Assembly: GCA_019639195.1 (NCBI GenBank) | Contig: JAHBSI010000002.1 | Coordinates: 496,001-560,000 of the forward strand | DNA length: 64,000 bases | Source: Acidobacteriota bacterium | GTDB lineage: Bacteria; Acidobacteriota; Blastocatellia; Pyrinomonadales; Pyrinomonadaceae | Direction of reading: 5' to 3' | Part shown: in pieces, positions 55,524 through 64,000 of the stretch | Layout: each line of letters starts with the position of its first letter | Numbering within the stretch: position 1 is the first letter of the stretch | Program-made: the position numbers and the translations under genes | The notes under the pieces: generated by a model | Told to the model about the DNA's origin: nothing | The model's input: only the letters and a program-made list of their open reading frames with translations | Databases searched by the model: none

Positions 55524-56504
55524 ATGCGTAAACTTTTGGGCATTGAGCACCCGCGTTTTGCGATCCTGCTTGCCTATCTATTTCTCGTCGCATTTTCGGC
55601 CGGGACCGTGTCGGCACAGGCTCCGACACCACGCCCAACGCCTCCGGACAACGGGCCGATCAAGGTCAAGACGGATCTGGTCACGGTAACCGCAACTGTG
55701 ACAGACGTTTACAATCGTTATATTTCAGGGCTTAAGAAGGACGCCTTTACGATCATCGACAATGACGAGAAGCAGGAGATCACTTTCTTCAGCGACAGCG
55801 ATTCGCCTGTTTCGCTCTCGATCATCTTTGACGTGTCCGGCTCGATGAGCGGCGATAAGATAATGAAGGCGCGTCATGCCCTTTCGCGTTTTATTGCAAC
55901 GAGCCATCCGATGGATGAATACTTCCTGATCGCATTCAACAATAAGGCTCAGCTCCTCATCGACCGTTCGCGAGACGGAGAAGCTGTTTTGAGAAAACTC
56001 ACGCTGGTCGAACCAAAGAAGGATACCGCTCTCTACGATGCGGTCTATCTCGGTGTTGAAAAGGTCATGCGCGGCTCGCATCAGAAGAAAGCAGTGCTGA
56101 TCATCAGCGACGGCCAGGACAACGCCTCACGATATAAGTTTGGCGAGGTAAGGCGCCTGCTCAAGGAATCAGATGTTGTCGCCTATTCCATTGGAATTCA
56201 GGGGCGCAATGACGCCGCGACCGAAGTTGGGCTGCAGGGCCAGGCCTTTCTCGACGAGATCAGCAATATCACTGGCGGCCGAGCCTTCTATCCGGAATCC
56301 GACGTTGAGATGGACGATGCCTTCGAACGGATCGCCCTTGAACTTCGCCATCAATATTCGATCGGCTACACACCAAAGGACTTTGAACCTAACGGCAAAT
56401 GGCGTAAGGTCAAAGTTAAGGTCAAACGCCCGAGAGGTTTGCCGCGTCTAAGCGTTCGGGCACGCGAAGGCTATTTCGCCTCGCCGTCCTCGGATTATCG
56501 ATAG
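55524..56504 (+). CDS. VWA domain protein, acidobacterial type (1)
   Basis: A 326-residue exported protein of the family of VWA proteins expanded in Acidobacteria (TIGR03436-like). Order: signal peptide (to about residue 33), Pro/Thr linker, the beta segment VKTDLVTVTATVTDVYNRYI, FTIIDNDEKQEITFFSD, and a VWA domain with MIDAS motif DVSGSMSGD. It ends HQYSIGYTPKDFEPNGKWRK and RLSVRAREGYF. It is a surface or periplasmic metal-ion-dependent adhesion module. A paralogue starts 18 bases downstream. Confidence 0.9.
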   Translation: MRKLLGIEHPRFAILLAYLFLVAFSAGTVSAQAPTPRPTPPDNGPIKVKTDLVTVTATVTDVYNRYISGLKKDAFTIIDNDEKQEITFFSDSDSPVSLSIIFDVSGSMSGDKIMKARHALSRFIATSHPMDEYFLIAFNNKAQLLIDRSRDGEAVLRKLTLVEPKKDTALYDAVYLGVEKVMRGSHQKKAVLIISDGQDNASRYKFGEVRRLLKESDVVAYSIGIQGRNDAATEVGLQGQAFLDEISNITGGRAFYPESDVEMDDAFERIALELRHQYSIGYTPKDFEPNGKWRKVKVKVKRPRGLPRLSVRAREGYFASPSSDYR

Positions 56505-56522
56505 GTGAGTGAACATTCTTTG

Positions 56523-57632
56523 ATGAAAAGTTTGAGATCTGCTGCTTTTTTGGCTGCGATCGTAGCGATCGTGGCCCTTGTTTCGGAAATTTCAGGTTCG
56601 GTTGATGCGGCCGGCAAGACCGGAGACGCATTGCCGACCCCGACTCCAACGCCTGCGGCTAAACCTGCACCGACGGCAACACCGATCCCGGAAGACGACG
56701 TGATCCGGGTCGAAGCCGAACTCGTCAACCTCAATGTTAGGGTGGTTGACCGAAACAATCGCACAATTAACGACGTTCCCGAGAAGGATTTTAAGATCTA
56801 CGAAGACGGCGTGCTCCAGACCATCGACTTCTTCTCGCGATCTGAGGTGCCGACCAATTACGCCCTGGTTATCGATAATTCGGGATCGCTGCGTGCTCAA
56901 CTCGACAAAGTTATCGAAGCGGGCAAGATCCTCGTCGATATGAACAAACCGGAGGACGAAACCGAGATCGTCCGCTTTATCGGTAGAGACAAGATCACGA
57001 TCGAGCAGCCGTTTACTGCGAATAAGCAGGACCTTAGCGATTCTCTTGAAAATCTATTTATCGAGGGCGGCCAGACGGCCATCATTGATGCCGTTTATCT
57101 CGCCGTCGAGAACGTAGATAAGTACGAACAGTCAAAGAAGATCGACGAAAGACGCCGTCGGGCGATCGTACTCGTAACTGATGGTGAGGATCGCGACAGC
57201 TATTACAACGAAAAACAGCTGTTGGACCTTCTTCGCGAATCCGAGGTCCAGATCTATGTTGTCGGCTTCCTTGGCGACCTCAGTAAAGAAGGCGGTTTTA
57301 TCGGCAAAAGCCCGCAGGAAAAGGCAAGAGCATTCCTCCAGCGAATGGCCGATGAAAGCGGCGGAAAGACCTACTTTCCGGCGGACGCGAGTGAGCTCCC
57401 GAATATTGCAAAGCAGATCTCGGGCGAACTCCGAACGCAGTATTCGATCGGCTATATCCCGACAAATGATCGGAAGGATGGGAAGTTCCGATCGATCAAG
57501 GTCGTCGTTGCTGATGGTCCAAACGGGCAGAAACGAATTCCCGTTACACGTGCAGGCCGCACGGCCGATAACAGCGACGCGCCGCCGAGGCTTGCTGCTC
57601 CGGCAAATACTACAAAGCTGCCTAAGAACTGA
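56523..57632 (+). CDS. VWA domain protein, acidobacterial type (2)
   Basis: A 369-residue paralogue of the preceding gene. It has a signal or anchor segment (about 5-28), a Thr/Pro/Ala linker, VNLNVRVVDRNNRTINDVPE, then a VWA domain whose metal site is DNSGSLR, and the same C-terminal pattern TQYSIGYIPTNDRKDGKFRS. A longer loop (DDRERRRRAIV-like region, here IDERRRRAIVLVTDGEDRD) differs from the neighbour. The start is uncertain: a GTG six codons earlier (56505) is possible, but the ATG is directly before the signal sequence. The two are co-transcribed and probably act together. Confidence 0.88.
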   Translation: MKSLRSAAFLAAIVAIVALVSEISGSVDAAGKTGDALPTPTPTPAAKPAPTATPIPEDDVIRVEAELVNLNVRVVDRNNRTINDVPEKDFKIYEDGVLQTIDFFSRSEVPTNYALVIDNSGSLRAQLDKVIEAGKILVDMNKPEDETEIVRFIGRDKITIEQPFTANKQDLSDSLENLFIEGGQTAIIDAVYLAVENVDKYEQSKKIDERRRRAIVLVTDGEDRDSYYNEKQLLDLLRESEVQIYVVGFLGDLSKEGGFIGKSPQEKARAFLQRMADESGGKTYFPADASELPNIAKQISGELRTQYSIGYIPTNDRKDGKFRSIKVVVADGPNGQKRIPVTRAGRTADNSDAPPRLAAPANTTKLPKN

Positions 57633-57644
57633 GAGAACTTTCAG

Positions 57645-57965
57645 TTATTTTTCGGGGACCGTGCCGGAGATCTTCTTGCGCGTGGTTTCGCCGGTAACAA
57701 GTACCGGAATGTTCTCATCAACATTCTCATGCGGCCGCGGGATGACGTGAGTTGCTGTCACCTGCCCGATCTTTCTGGCTGCTGCCGCACCCGCATCGAC
57801 CGCCGCCTTTACAGCACCGACCTCGCCGCGAACAATGGCCGTTACAAGCCCCGCGTCGATCTTCTCATAGCCCACGAGCTGGACGTTTGCGGCCTTCACC
57901 ATTGCATCCGCAGCCTCGATCATCGCGACCAGGCCAAAACATTCAACCATTCCCAAAGCCTGCAT
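57645..57965 (-). CDS. bacterial microcompartment shell protein, BMC-H (1)
   Basis: A 106-residue hexameric shell protein with a single BMC domain: [60 protein letters not shown] and the C-terminal [12 protein letters not shown]. The pore loop and edge lysine regions are normal. A short tail of about 15 residues follows. The start at 57965 has GGAG five to six bases before it. It is the last gene of the microcompartment operon, 15 bases after the 31-residue peptide gene, and converges on the second VWA gene. Confidence 0.95.
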   Translation of the reverse strand: MQALGMVECFGLVAMIEAADAMVKAANVQLVGYEKIDAGLVTAIVRGEVGAVKAAVDAGAAAARKIGQVTATHVIPRPHENVDENIPVLVTGETTRKKISGTVPEK

Positions 57966-57980
57966 ATTAATCTCCAAAGA

Positions 57981-58076
57981 TCAGCTGCTTTTCTTCCTGC
58001 GGATGATCAGCACGAGGGCGAAAATACCCATCACCACGAAAATACTGCCAAAAACGATTACGGTGGCCGCGATCAT
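57981..58076 (-). CDS. 31-residue single-span membrane peptide in the BMC operon
   Basis: A short gene missed by length filters. It begins with ATG directly after the TAG of the zinc-ribbon gene and encodes a hydrophobic helix (VIVFGSIFVVMGIFALVLII) followed by RRKKSS, a positive-inside anchor. Its size and charge pattern resemble small membrane subunits. The exact fit between two operon genes supports that it is real; the function is unknown, possibly tethering the compartment to the membrane. Confidence 0.55.
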   Translation of the reverse strand: MIAATVIVFGSIFVVMGIFALVLIIRRKKSS

Positions 58077-58499
58077 CTACTTAAAGACCTCGAGGTAAAC
58101 GACGATGATCGCCGTTATGACAAATATCGCCGCCGCCATGATCATTATGCCGATACCTGACGCATCAGCCGGTTCGGCCCACTCCGTTCGACCTGGCTTC
58201 CGCTTGGCAAGGCGAGCTGCCTGCCGTTCGCGCGCCGCACGAACGCGATTTGCATTCGCTTCCTCCGAGGCGGCGTCCGCAGCCGACTCTTTCTCTGCTT
58301 TTGCAAATGCCGCCTCAAGGTCTGCCTTTGCCCTCACTTCCGGCGGTTCAGCCGTCGCTGCGGGTGCAGCAACATCCTCGGTCGGAGGTTCGATAGCAGG
58401 GCCGTTCACGGGCTTTCCACAGGCATAACAAAAGCTCGTGCCCTCGCGGACGTCAGCCCCACAGGCCGCACAGATCGGATTTTCGACAACAGCTTCCAT
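58077..58499 (-). CDS. zinc-ribbon protein with C-terminal membrane anchor
   Basis: A 140-residue protein. The N-terminal zinc ribbon has two CxxC pairs (ICAACGAD and FCYACGKP, about residues 10-30). An Ala/Glu/Pro-rich helical linker follows, then a basic patch (RQAARLAKRKPGR) and a C-terminal hydrophobic helix (about 114-137). It would be anchored with the ribbon in the cytosol. It starts four bases after the aldehyde dehydrogenase stop and is followed at once by the 31-residue peptide. Confidence 0.8.
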   Translation of the reverse strand: MEAVVENPICAACGADVREGTSFCYACGKPVNGPAIEPPTEDVAAPAATAEPPEVRAKADLEAAFAKAEKESAADAASEEANANRVRAARERQAARLAKRKPGRTEWAEPADASGIGIMIMAAAIFVITAIIVVYLEVFK

Positions 58500-58503
58500 T
58501 TAA

Positions 58504-60240
58504 CTAAACGCTGGCAAAGACCTCTCGTTCTTGGCCGAGATCACGAGCCGACGGCGTCAGGATCGTCTTCTTATTGATGTAGATCTTCTCACCTCGATCG
58601 ATCGCCCGCCGGACATCATCCTCACTCACAAAATCCACAGGCTGCGGCGGCCCTTTTTCGACGATCGGTTCAGCATATACGTGGTGAATTATCGTCTCCT
58701 TCTTGTCCGGCTCAACCGAAGGCTCGGGCTTGGGCGGAACAGGAAGCGGTTTTGAAGGCTCTGCATCAGCGGCCGGTTCGGGCCGGCTGCGCAGGAAACT
58801 ATCAACGATCTTCGCTATCTCTTCGCGCCTCGGTTTTACGCGTGCTGGCGGTGACGCCGGTACTGCGGCAGGCCTTTCCGAGCTTGCACTCTTATTTATC
58901 GGCTTAGTTTCGAAGGCCACACGCTTTACATCCATCAAATGGATCGGCGATACGTTGTCCGACGTTACATTTCCGCCCCACGAACCGCACCCGAGCGTCA
59001 TCGAAGGAGAAAGATCGGTCGAGAATCCAATGGCGCCGTGCGTTGTCGGCGAATTGATGATCACGCGGGCGGCCGGCATCTGCTTACCGTACTCGATCGC
59101 CGCCGCTCGATCCTGCGTGTGCATTCCCGCCGTATGCCCCATTCCCCCAAACCTAAGTATCTCTTCGCAGCGAGCAGCACCTTCCTGAACCCCGTTTGCC
59201 ACAAAGAAGGCGAGGGTCGGAGAAAGCTTTTCAAATGACCACGGAAAGTCGCGTCCGACGCCGCCGCAGTCCGCAAGCAGACAGCGTGTACCTTTCGGGA
59301 CACTGACACCCGCGAGCTGGGCGATGTATTCCGCGGGTTTTCCTACAATTCCCGGATTTAGCGTTCTCTGCGGGGTCAGAAGCACCCTCGCGACCGCTTC
59401 AGCATCCGAAGCGGACAAAAAATGCCCGCCCTGACGCGTAAATTCGGCCCGCACTGCCGCTTCGACCGGAGCATCGACAACAACGCTCTGTTCGCTCGCA
59501 CAGATCGTGCCGTTGTCAAAACAAGTTCCGGTGAGGATGTCCGCAACGGCCTTGGCCGGATCCGCAGATCTCTCGATGAAAACGGGCACATTTCCCGGCC
59601 CAACGCCGAACGCCGGTTTACCCGATGAATAAGCAGCCCGAACGAGGCCCGTCCCGCCTGTCGCGAGGATAACGGCCGTGCGTTTGTGCTTCATCAAGGC
59701 CTCGGTGCCTTCGATCGTCGAAACCGTCAAGCACCGCACTGCATCTGCCGGAAGCCCCGCATTTACGCCCGCATCCCGCATGATCCGCGTGGTTTCGGCA
59801 ATGCATTTCGCAGCCGCCGGATGCGGCGAAAGCACTATTGGGTTGCGGGATTTGATCGCAATGATGATCTTGAAGATCGCAGTTGAGGTCGGATTCGTCG
59901 ATGGAATGATCGCCGCAACTACGCCGCGGGGACTCGCGATCTCGACAACGCTCGCCGAATCCTTGATAACGCCGACCGTCTTTAGGCCCTTAAAATAGTT
60001 CCAAACATCTTCGGCGGCAAACCGGTTCTTCTCGAACTTGTCCTCAGGCTTTCCGTATCCCGTCTCATCATGAGCCATCTGGCCGAGCCGAGCACAATCA
60101 GCCAACGCGGCCTTGGCCATCGCGTCGCAAATGCCGTCGATCTTTTGCTGGTCGAATGCCGCAAGCACAGCGAACGCAGCAAATGCCGCATCAACTGCGT
60201 CACGTGCTTCCTGTTGTGCGAGAAGATCCTTGTCGGCCAT
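58504..60240 (-). CDS. microcompartment acylating aldehyde dehydrogenase (EutE/PduP-like)
   Basis: CoA-acylating aldehyde dehydrogenase of 578 residues, turning an aldehyde into acyl-CoA inside the shell. NAD and CoA regions are [12 protein letters not shown] and [11 protein letters not shown]; the nucleophile is Cys247 in NGTICASEQ. After the catalytic part (to about 440) there is a Pro-rich linker, a short amphipathic helix ([14 protein letters not shown], 472-485) of the encapsulation-peptide kind, a second Pro-rich linker, and a final domain (about 540-575, [13 protein letters not shown] and [10 protein letters not shown]) seen in other compartment proteins. Most EutE/PduP enzymes carry the peptide at the N-terminus and lack this last part. 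Confidence 0.92.
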   Translation of the reverse strand: MADKDLLAQQEARDAVDAAFAAFAVLAAFDQQKIDGICDAMAKAALADCARLGQMAHDETGYGKPEDKFEKNRFAAEDVWNYFKGLKTVGVIKDSASVVEIASPRGVVAAIIPSTNPTSTAIFKIIIAIKSRNPIVLSPHPAAAKCIAETTRIMRDAGVNAGLPADAVRCLTVSTIEGTEALMKHKRTAVILATGGTGLVRAAYSSGKPAFGVGPGNVPVFIERSADPAKAVADILTGTCFDNGTICASEQSVVVDAPVEAAVRAEFTRQGGHFLSASDAEAVARVLLTPQRTLNPGIVGKPAEYIAQLAGVSVPKGTRCLLADCGGVGRDFPWSFEKLSPTLAFFVANGVQEGAARCEEILRFGGMGHTAGMHTQDRAAAIEYGKQMPAARVIINSPTTHGAIGFSTDLSPSMTLGCGSWGGNVTSDNVSPIHLMDVKRVAFETKPINKSASSERPAAVPASPPARVKPRREEIAKIVDSFLRSRPEPAADAEPSKPLPVPPKPEPSVEPDKKETIIHHVYAEPIVEKGPPQPVDFVSEDDVRRAIDRGEKIYINKKTILTPSARDLGQEREVFASV

Positions 60241-60325
60241 CGAACTTACGGAAAGTGTGTTAAGAATTGGTGCCCTCGCAAACAGAACACACGTTCACGC
60301 GAGGGCACATTAAACAAATGGAACG

Positions 60326-60718
60326 CTATTTCGAGCGGCTCTTGCTGCCTTCAGTGGAGATCGCTGACGAACCGGCGTCACCCGAAGTAAGTGATTTACC
60401 GCCGCCGCGAAGAGCCTTTTCATCCGGGCTGTAGCCGACAGCTCCGCCCTTGGGCAGAACCCGTTCGACCTCCGAATGCGGACGTGGGATCACGTGGACG
60501 CTGATAAGCTCGCCCACCCGGCGTGCGGCAGCCGCTCCGGCATCGGTCGCAGCCTTGACCGCACCGACGTCCCCGCGAACAAATATAGTTACGTATCCGG
60601 CGCCGATATATTCCTTACCGATCAGCTGGACGTTTGCGGCTTTGACCATCGCGTCGGCCGCCTCAACAGCACCGACAAATCCCTTGGTCTCGACCATTCC
60701 GAGTGCCTCTAAACTCAT
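60326..60718 (-). CDS. bacterial microcompartment shell protein, BMC-H (2)
   Basis: A 130-residue hexameric shell protein, close paralogue of the one at 57645: [73 protein letters not shown]. It has a 40-residue Gly/Ser/Lys tail ([14 protein letters not shown]) that the other lacks and that may project from the shell. GAGGA lies seven bases before the start. It is the first gene of the operon, 85 bases before the aldehyde dehydrogenase, and divergent from the RodZ-like gene. Confidence 0.95.
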   Translation of the reverse strand: MSLEALGMVETKGFVGAVEAADAMVKAANVQLIGKEYIGAGYVTIFVRGDVGAVKAATDAGAAAARRVGELISVHVIPRPHSEVERVLPKGGAVGYSPDEKALRGGGKSLTSGDAGSSAISTEGSKSRSK

Positions 60719-60753
60719 TGACTGTTCCTCACTTAAAATTAAGCTAGCTGGAT

Positions 60754-60759
60754 TTTATA
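60754..60759 (-). promoter_or_regulatory. possible -10 of the microcompartment operon
   Basis: On the minus strand TATAAA lies about 35 bases before the BMC-H start. A weak -35 (TTTGGC) is 16 bases upstream of it. It faces away from the RodZ-like promoter at 60832. Confidence 0.35.
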
Positions 60760-60831
60760 ACACGAAGATTCGATAGCCAAAATTATCACGAGAGGCAGCG
60801 TATCTTCAAGCGTTGTTATCAGGTTACGAAA

Positions 60832-60860
60832 TTGACATCACAAGGTTGACCGCATAAAAT
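60832..60860 (+). promoter_or_regulatory. sigma-70-type promoter of the RodZ-like gene
   Basis: TTGACA at 60832-60837 and TAAAAT at 60855-60860 are separated by 17 bases, close to the housekeeping consensus. Transcription would start near 60867, giving a leader of about 40 bases before the ATG at 60908. Confidence 0.65.
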
Positions 60861-60907
60861 TTTGTATTTACGAACGATTGCTTCCCAAGTCGGCGCTATT
60901 GTCTGAA

Positions 60908-61972
60908 ATGTCACAATCTTTAGGAGAAAAGTTGCGGCTCGCTCGCGAAGAGCGAGGTATTTCCATTACCGAGGTCGCCGAAGCGACGCGGATCTCGCCG
61001 CATTACCTTCAGGCGATCGAGGCCGATGACTATCGCACATTGCCCGGTGGCATCTTTAATAAAGGTTTTATTAAATCCTTTGCAAAATACGTCGGCGTCG
61101 ATGAGCAGTCCGCTCTGGCCGATTATACGCGGCTTGTAAATGCCGATGCCGACCCGCAGACGACGGATGCACCCACAAAGGCATATCGGCCCGAGGTTCT
61201 GACCGATGACAGGACGCGCGGTTCGATGCTCCCGACCATAATAGGCGCCGTCCTGGTCCTGGCAGTTGTAACCGCCGGGGTCCTGTTTGGGCTTAATTAT
61301 TTGCAGAACCGCCAGACTGAGCCGGTCGCGAACACAACGCCTTCGGGAACGAACACAAATTCAAATCCAGGCGTTCCGGCGCCAACACCACAGCCGGCAG
61401 TGCCTGATATGGCGTCATTGAAGGTTGAATTCTCGGCAACGACCGACCCGGTTTCGCTGACCGCATCGCTCGACGGCGGCCGGAATGAGAGCAAACTCGT
61501 CGCCGCAGGCGAAACCGCGACCTTCGAGCCAAAAGAGAGCCTTAAACTCAGCTATTCGCGGTCGCTTGCTGCCGTAGTAAAACTTTCGATCAACGGAAAG
61601 CCGATCACCTTGCCCACAACGCCTGCGAACCCGCGACGAAATGTCATCGAGTTCGAGATCGACAAGAACACGCTTCCGTCGATCTGGACGACTGCTTCCA
61701 TCGGGACCGAAGCACCCGCTGAAACCGCCGCATCCGAGACGCCAGCTGCGACCGCCGCAACCGAACCAACGGTCGCCGCGACCTCAACGCCCAGGCCGGA
61801 GACGACACGAGCCGTAACACCAAAGCCGATCATCGTTCCTTCCGCACCGAAGGCCGCAAACACGGCGTCAACACCGGCAACTACTGCATCGCCAGCAAAA
61901 CGCCCGGCGACCGGCACAAGATCGCCAGAGGCCGCTCCAACCAAGAAGCCCTTGGCCGGCGAAGCTCACTGA
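60908..61972 (+). CDS. RodZ-like helix-turn-helix membrane protein
   Basis: A 354-residue bitopic protein of the RodZ type, which links MreB to the cell-wall machinery. Residues 1-75 form the HTH_25 domain (LGEKLRLAREERGISITEVA, then ISPHYLQAIEADDY), the transmembrane helix is about 108-130, and a DUF4115-like periplasmic domain lies at about 160-240 (VSLTASLDGG, then KLSINGKPI). A long Ala/Thr/Pro tail follows. The start MSQS at 60908 begins the HTH domain; ten further upstream codons are less likely. It has its own promoter and is followed by an intrinsic terminator. Confidence 0.85.
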   Translation: MSQSLGEKLRLAREERGISITEVAEATRISPHYLQAIEADDYRTLPGGIFNKGFIKSFAKYVGVDEQSALADYTRLVNADADPQTTDAPTKAYRPEVLTDDRTRGSMLPTIIGAVLVLAVVTAGVLFGLNYLQNRQTEPVANTTPSGTNTNSNPGVPAPTPQPAVPDMASLKVEFSATTDPVSLTASLDGGRNESKLVAAGETATFEPKESLKLSYSRSLAAVVKLSINGKPITLPTTPANPRRNVIEFEIDKNTLPSIWTTASIGTEAPAETAASETPAATAATEPTVAATSTPRPETTRAVTPKPIIVPSAPKAANTASTPATTASPAKRPATGTRSPEAAPTKKPLAGEAH

Positions 61973-62008
61973 TCTTTTGCGAAAGATCGCTTGAATTTTC
62001 CTGAACGG

Positions 62009-62038
62009 TGCCCGCGAGTTTTTCTCACGGGCATTTTT
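62009..62038 (+). terminator. intrinsic terminator of the RodZ-like gene
   Basis: TGCCCG and CGGGCA pair, extended by GAG and CTC across one mismatch, around a T-rich loop; ATTTTT follows. It ends 15 bases before the guaB start. Confidence 0.75.
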
Positions 62039-62041
62039 GTT

Positions 62042-63522
<1,481 letters not shown>

Positions 63523-63543
63523 CTGTCTGAGGTGTGGAGAAAG

Positions 63544-64000
63544 CTATTTCAGCTGTTCGAGAAGATCTTCCCACTCGGCATACAAGGCCTTGACGCGGGC
63601 CTCGGTTGCGTTCAGGTCCTCGGCAAGTTTACGCAGACGTTCCGGGTCGGAAACGACTGCGGCATCGCTCATCTCCGTTTGAAGCCTGCTTGTTTCCGCT
63701 TCGGCCTTGGGAATCTCGGCCGCTTCGAGCTCTTTGATGCGTTTCTCGATCCGCTGGAGCTGATTCTTTGAGAGATTCGCGGCGGCGGACGGGCTTGTCG
63801 TTTGCTCATCTGCGGCGCTTACCGCAGCCTGTTTTACTTCGACGAGGTCCGTCTCTTGCGAACGAACTCTTGCGGCCTTCCAATCGTGAAATTCCGAATA
63901 ATTCCCTGAATACTCGAGAATAGTGCCGTCGGCCTCGAATGAAAGCATTTGCGTAGCGATCCGATCAAGAAAATATCGATCGTGGCTTACCGTAATGATC
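63544..64000 (-). CDS. ABC-F family ATPase, C-terminal part (runs off the window)
   Basis: Only the last 152 or so codons are present; the gene continues right of the window. The visible part begins in the second ATPase cassette with the switch segment TVSHDRYFLDRIA, then ILEYSGNYSEFHDW, both typical of ABC-F translation factors (Uup/EttA type). The remaining 100 residues form a charged coiled coil (QLQRIEKRIKELEAAEIPKA and onward), like the C-terminal extension of Uup. It converges on guaB with 21 bases between the stops. Confidence 0.88.
   Translation of the reverse strand, partial: IITVSHDRYFLDRIATQMLSFEADGTILEYSGNYSEFHDWKAARVRSQETDLVEVKQAAVSAADEQTTSPSAAANLSKNQLQRIEKRIKELEAAEIPKAEAETSRLQTEMSDAAVVSDPERLRKLAEDLNATEARVKALYAEWEDLLEQLK

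Overview
The window looks like a chromosomal segment of a Gram-negative acidobacterium, most likely class Blastocatellia (Pyrinomonadaceae-like). This is an inference from gene content: LpxC (outer membrane), two VWA proteins of the acidobacterial type, a very long RHS/YD-repeat surface protein, many short lipoprotein-like or secreted proteins, and a small BMC shell/aldehyde dehydrogenase operon. No rRNA, intact tRNA or CRISPR array was found.

Region 1 (1 to about 19,850) is accessory DNA. It holds a patatin-like phospholipase, a broken response-regulator fragment, a decayed RHS copy split by an IS110-family element, a 1,995-residue RHS protein with an A+T-rich tip and a following secreted protein, and an internally deleted ISNCY-like element. 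A tight four-gene operon follows: adenine methyltransferase, double-GHKL histidine kinase, receiver protein, HNH nuclease. Two frameshifted genes close the region. It ends at 19,818-19,845 with a stand-alone tRNA-like T-arm, acceptor strand and CCA. That is the arrangement expected where an island has integrated at the 3' end of a tRNA gene; the intact gene would then lie left of the window. The four-gene operon is the best candidate for an undescribed system, probably anti-phage or signal-controlled restriction.

Region 2 (19,909 to about 47,580) is mostly ordinary chromosome: a C25 gingipain-type peptidase, aconitase, pyrroline-5-carboxylate/glutamate-semialdehyde dehydrogenase, peptide deformylase, a haem-binding protein, and a dispersed acyl-CoA degradation group (B12-binding mutase domain, AtuA-like protein and its small partner, two enoyl-CoA hydratases, biotin-dependent carboxyltransferase). 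This group suggests branched-chain amino-acid or acyclic-isoprenoid catabolism. It has been disturbed twice. A four-helix-bundle gene sits between about 38-bp inverted repeats, and a PepSY/COG4705/barrel operon lies between an intact enoyl-CoA hydratase and a decayed copy of its 3' end. Inorganic pyrophosphatase, a metalloprotease, a circularly permuted ATP-grasp enzyme, a deleted EVE gene and lpxC follow, then a REP-like palindrome cluster.

Region 3 (47,586-64,000) has 6-phosphogluconate dehydrogenase with an APH(6)-like kinase, a threonine-dehydratase-like PLP enzyme, a ChrA transporter, PilB/PilC-type ATPase and inner-membrane protein, two VWA proteins, a compact microcompartment operon (BMC-H, acylating aldehyde dehydrogenase, zinc ribbon, a 31-residue membrane peptide, BMC-H), a RodZ-like protein, guaB, and the C-terminal part of an ABC-F ATPase that runs off the right edge.
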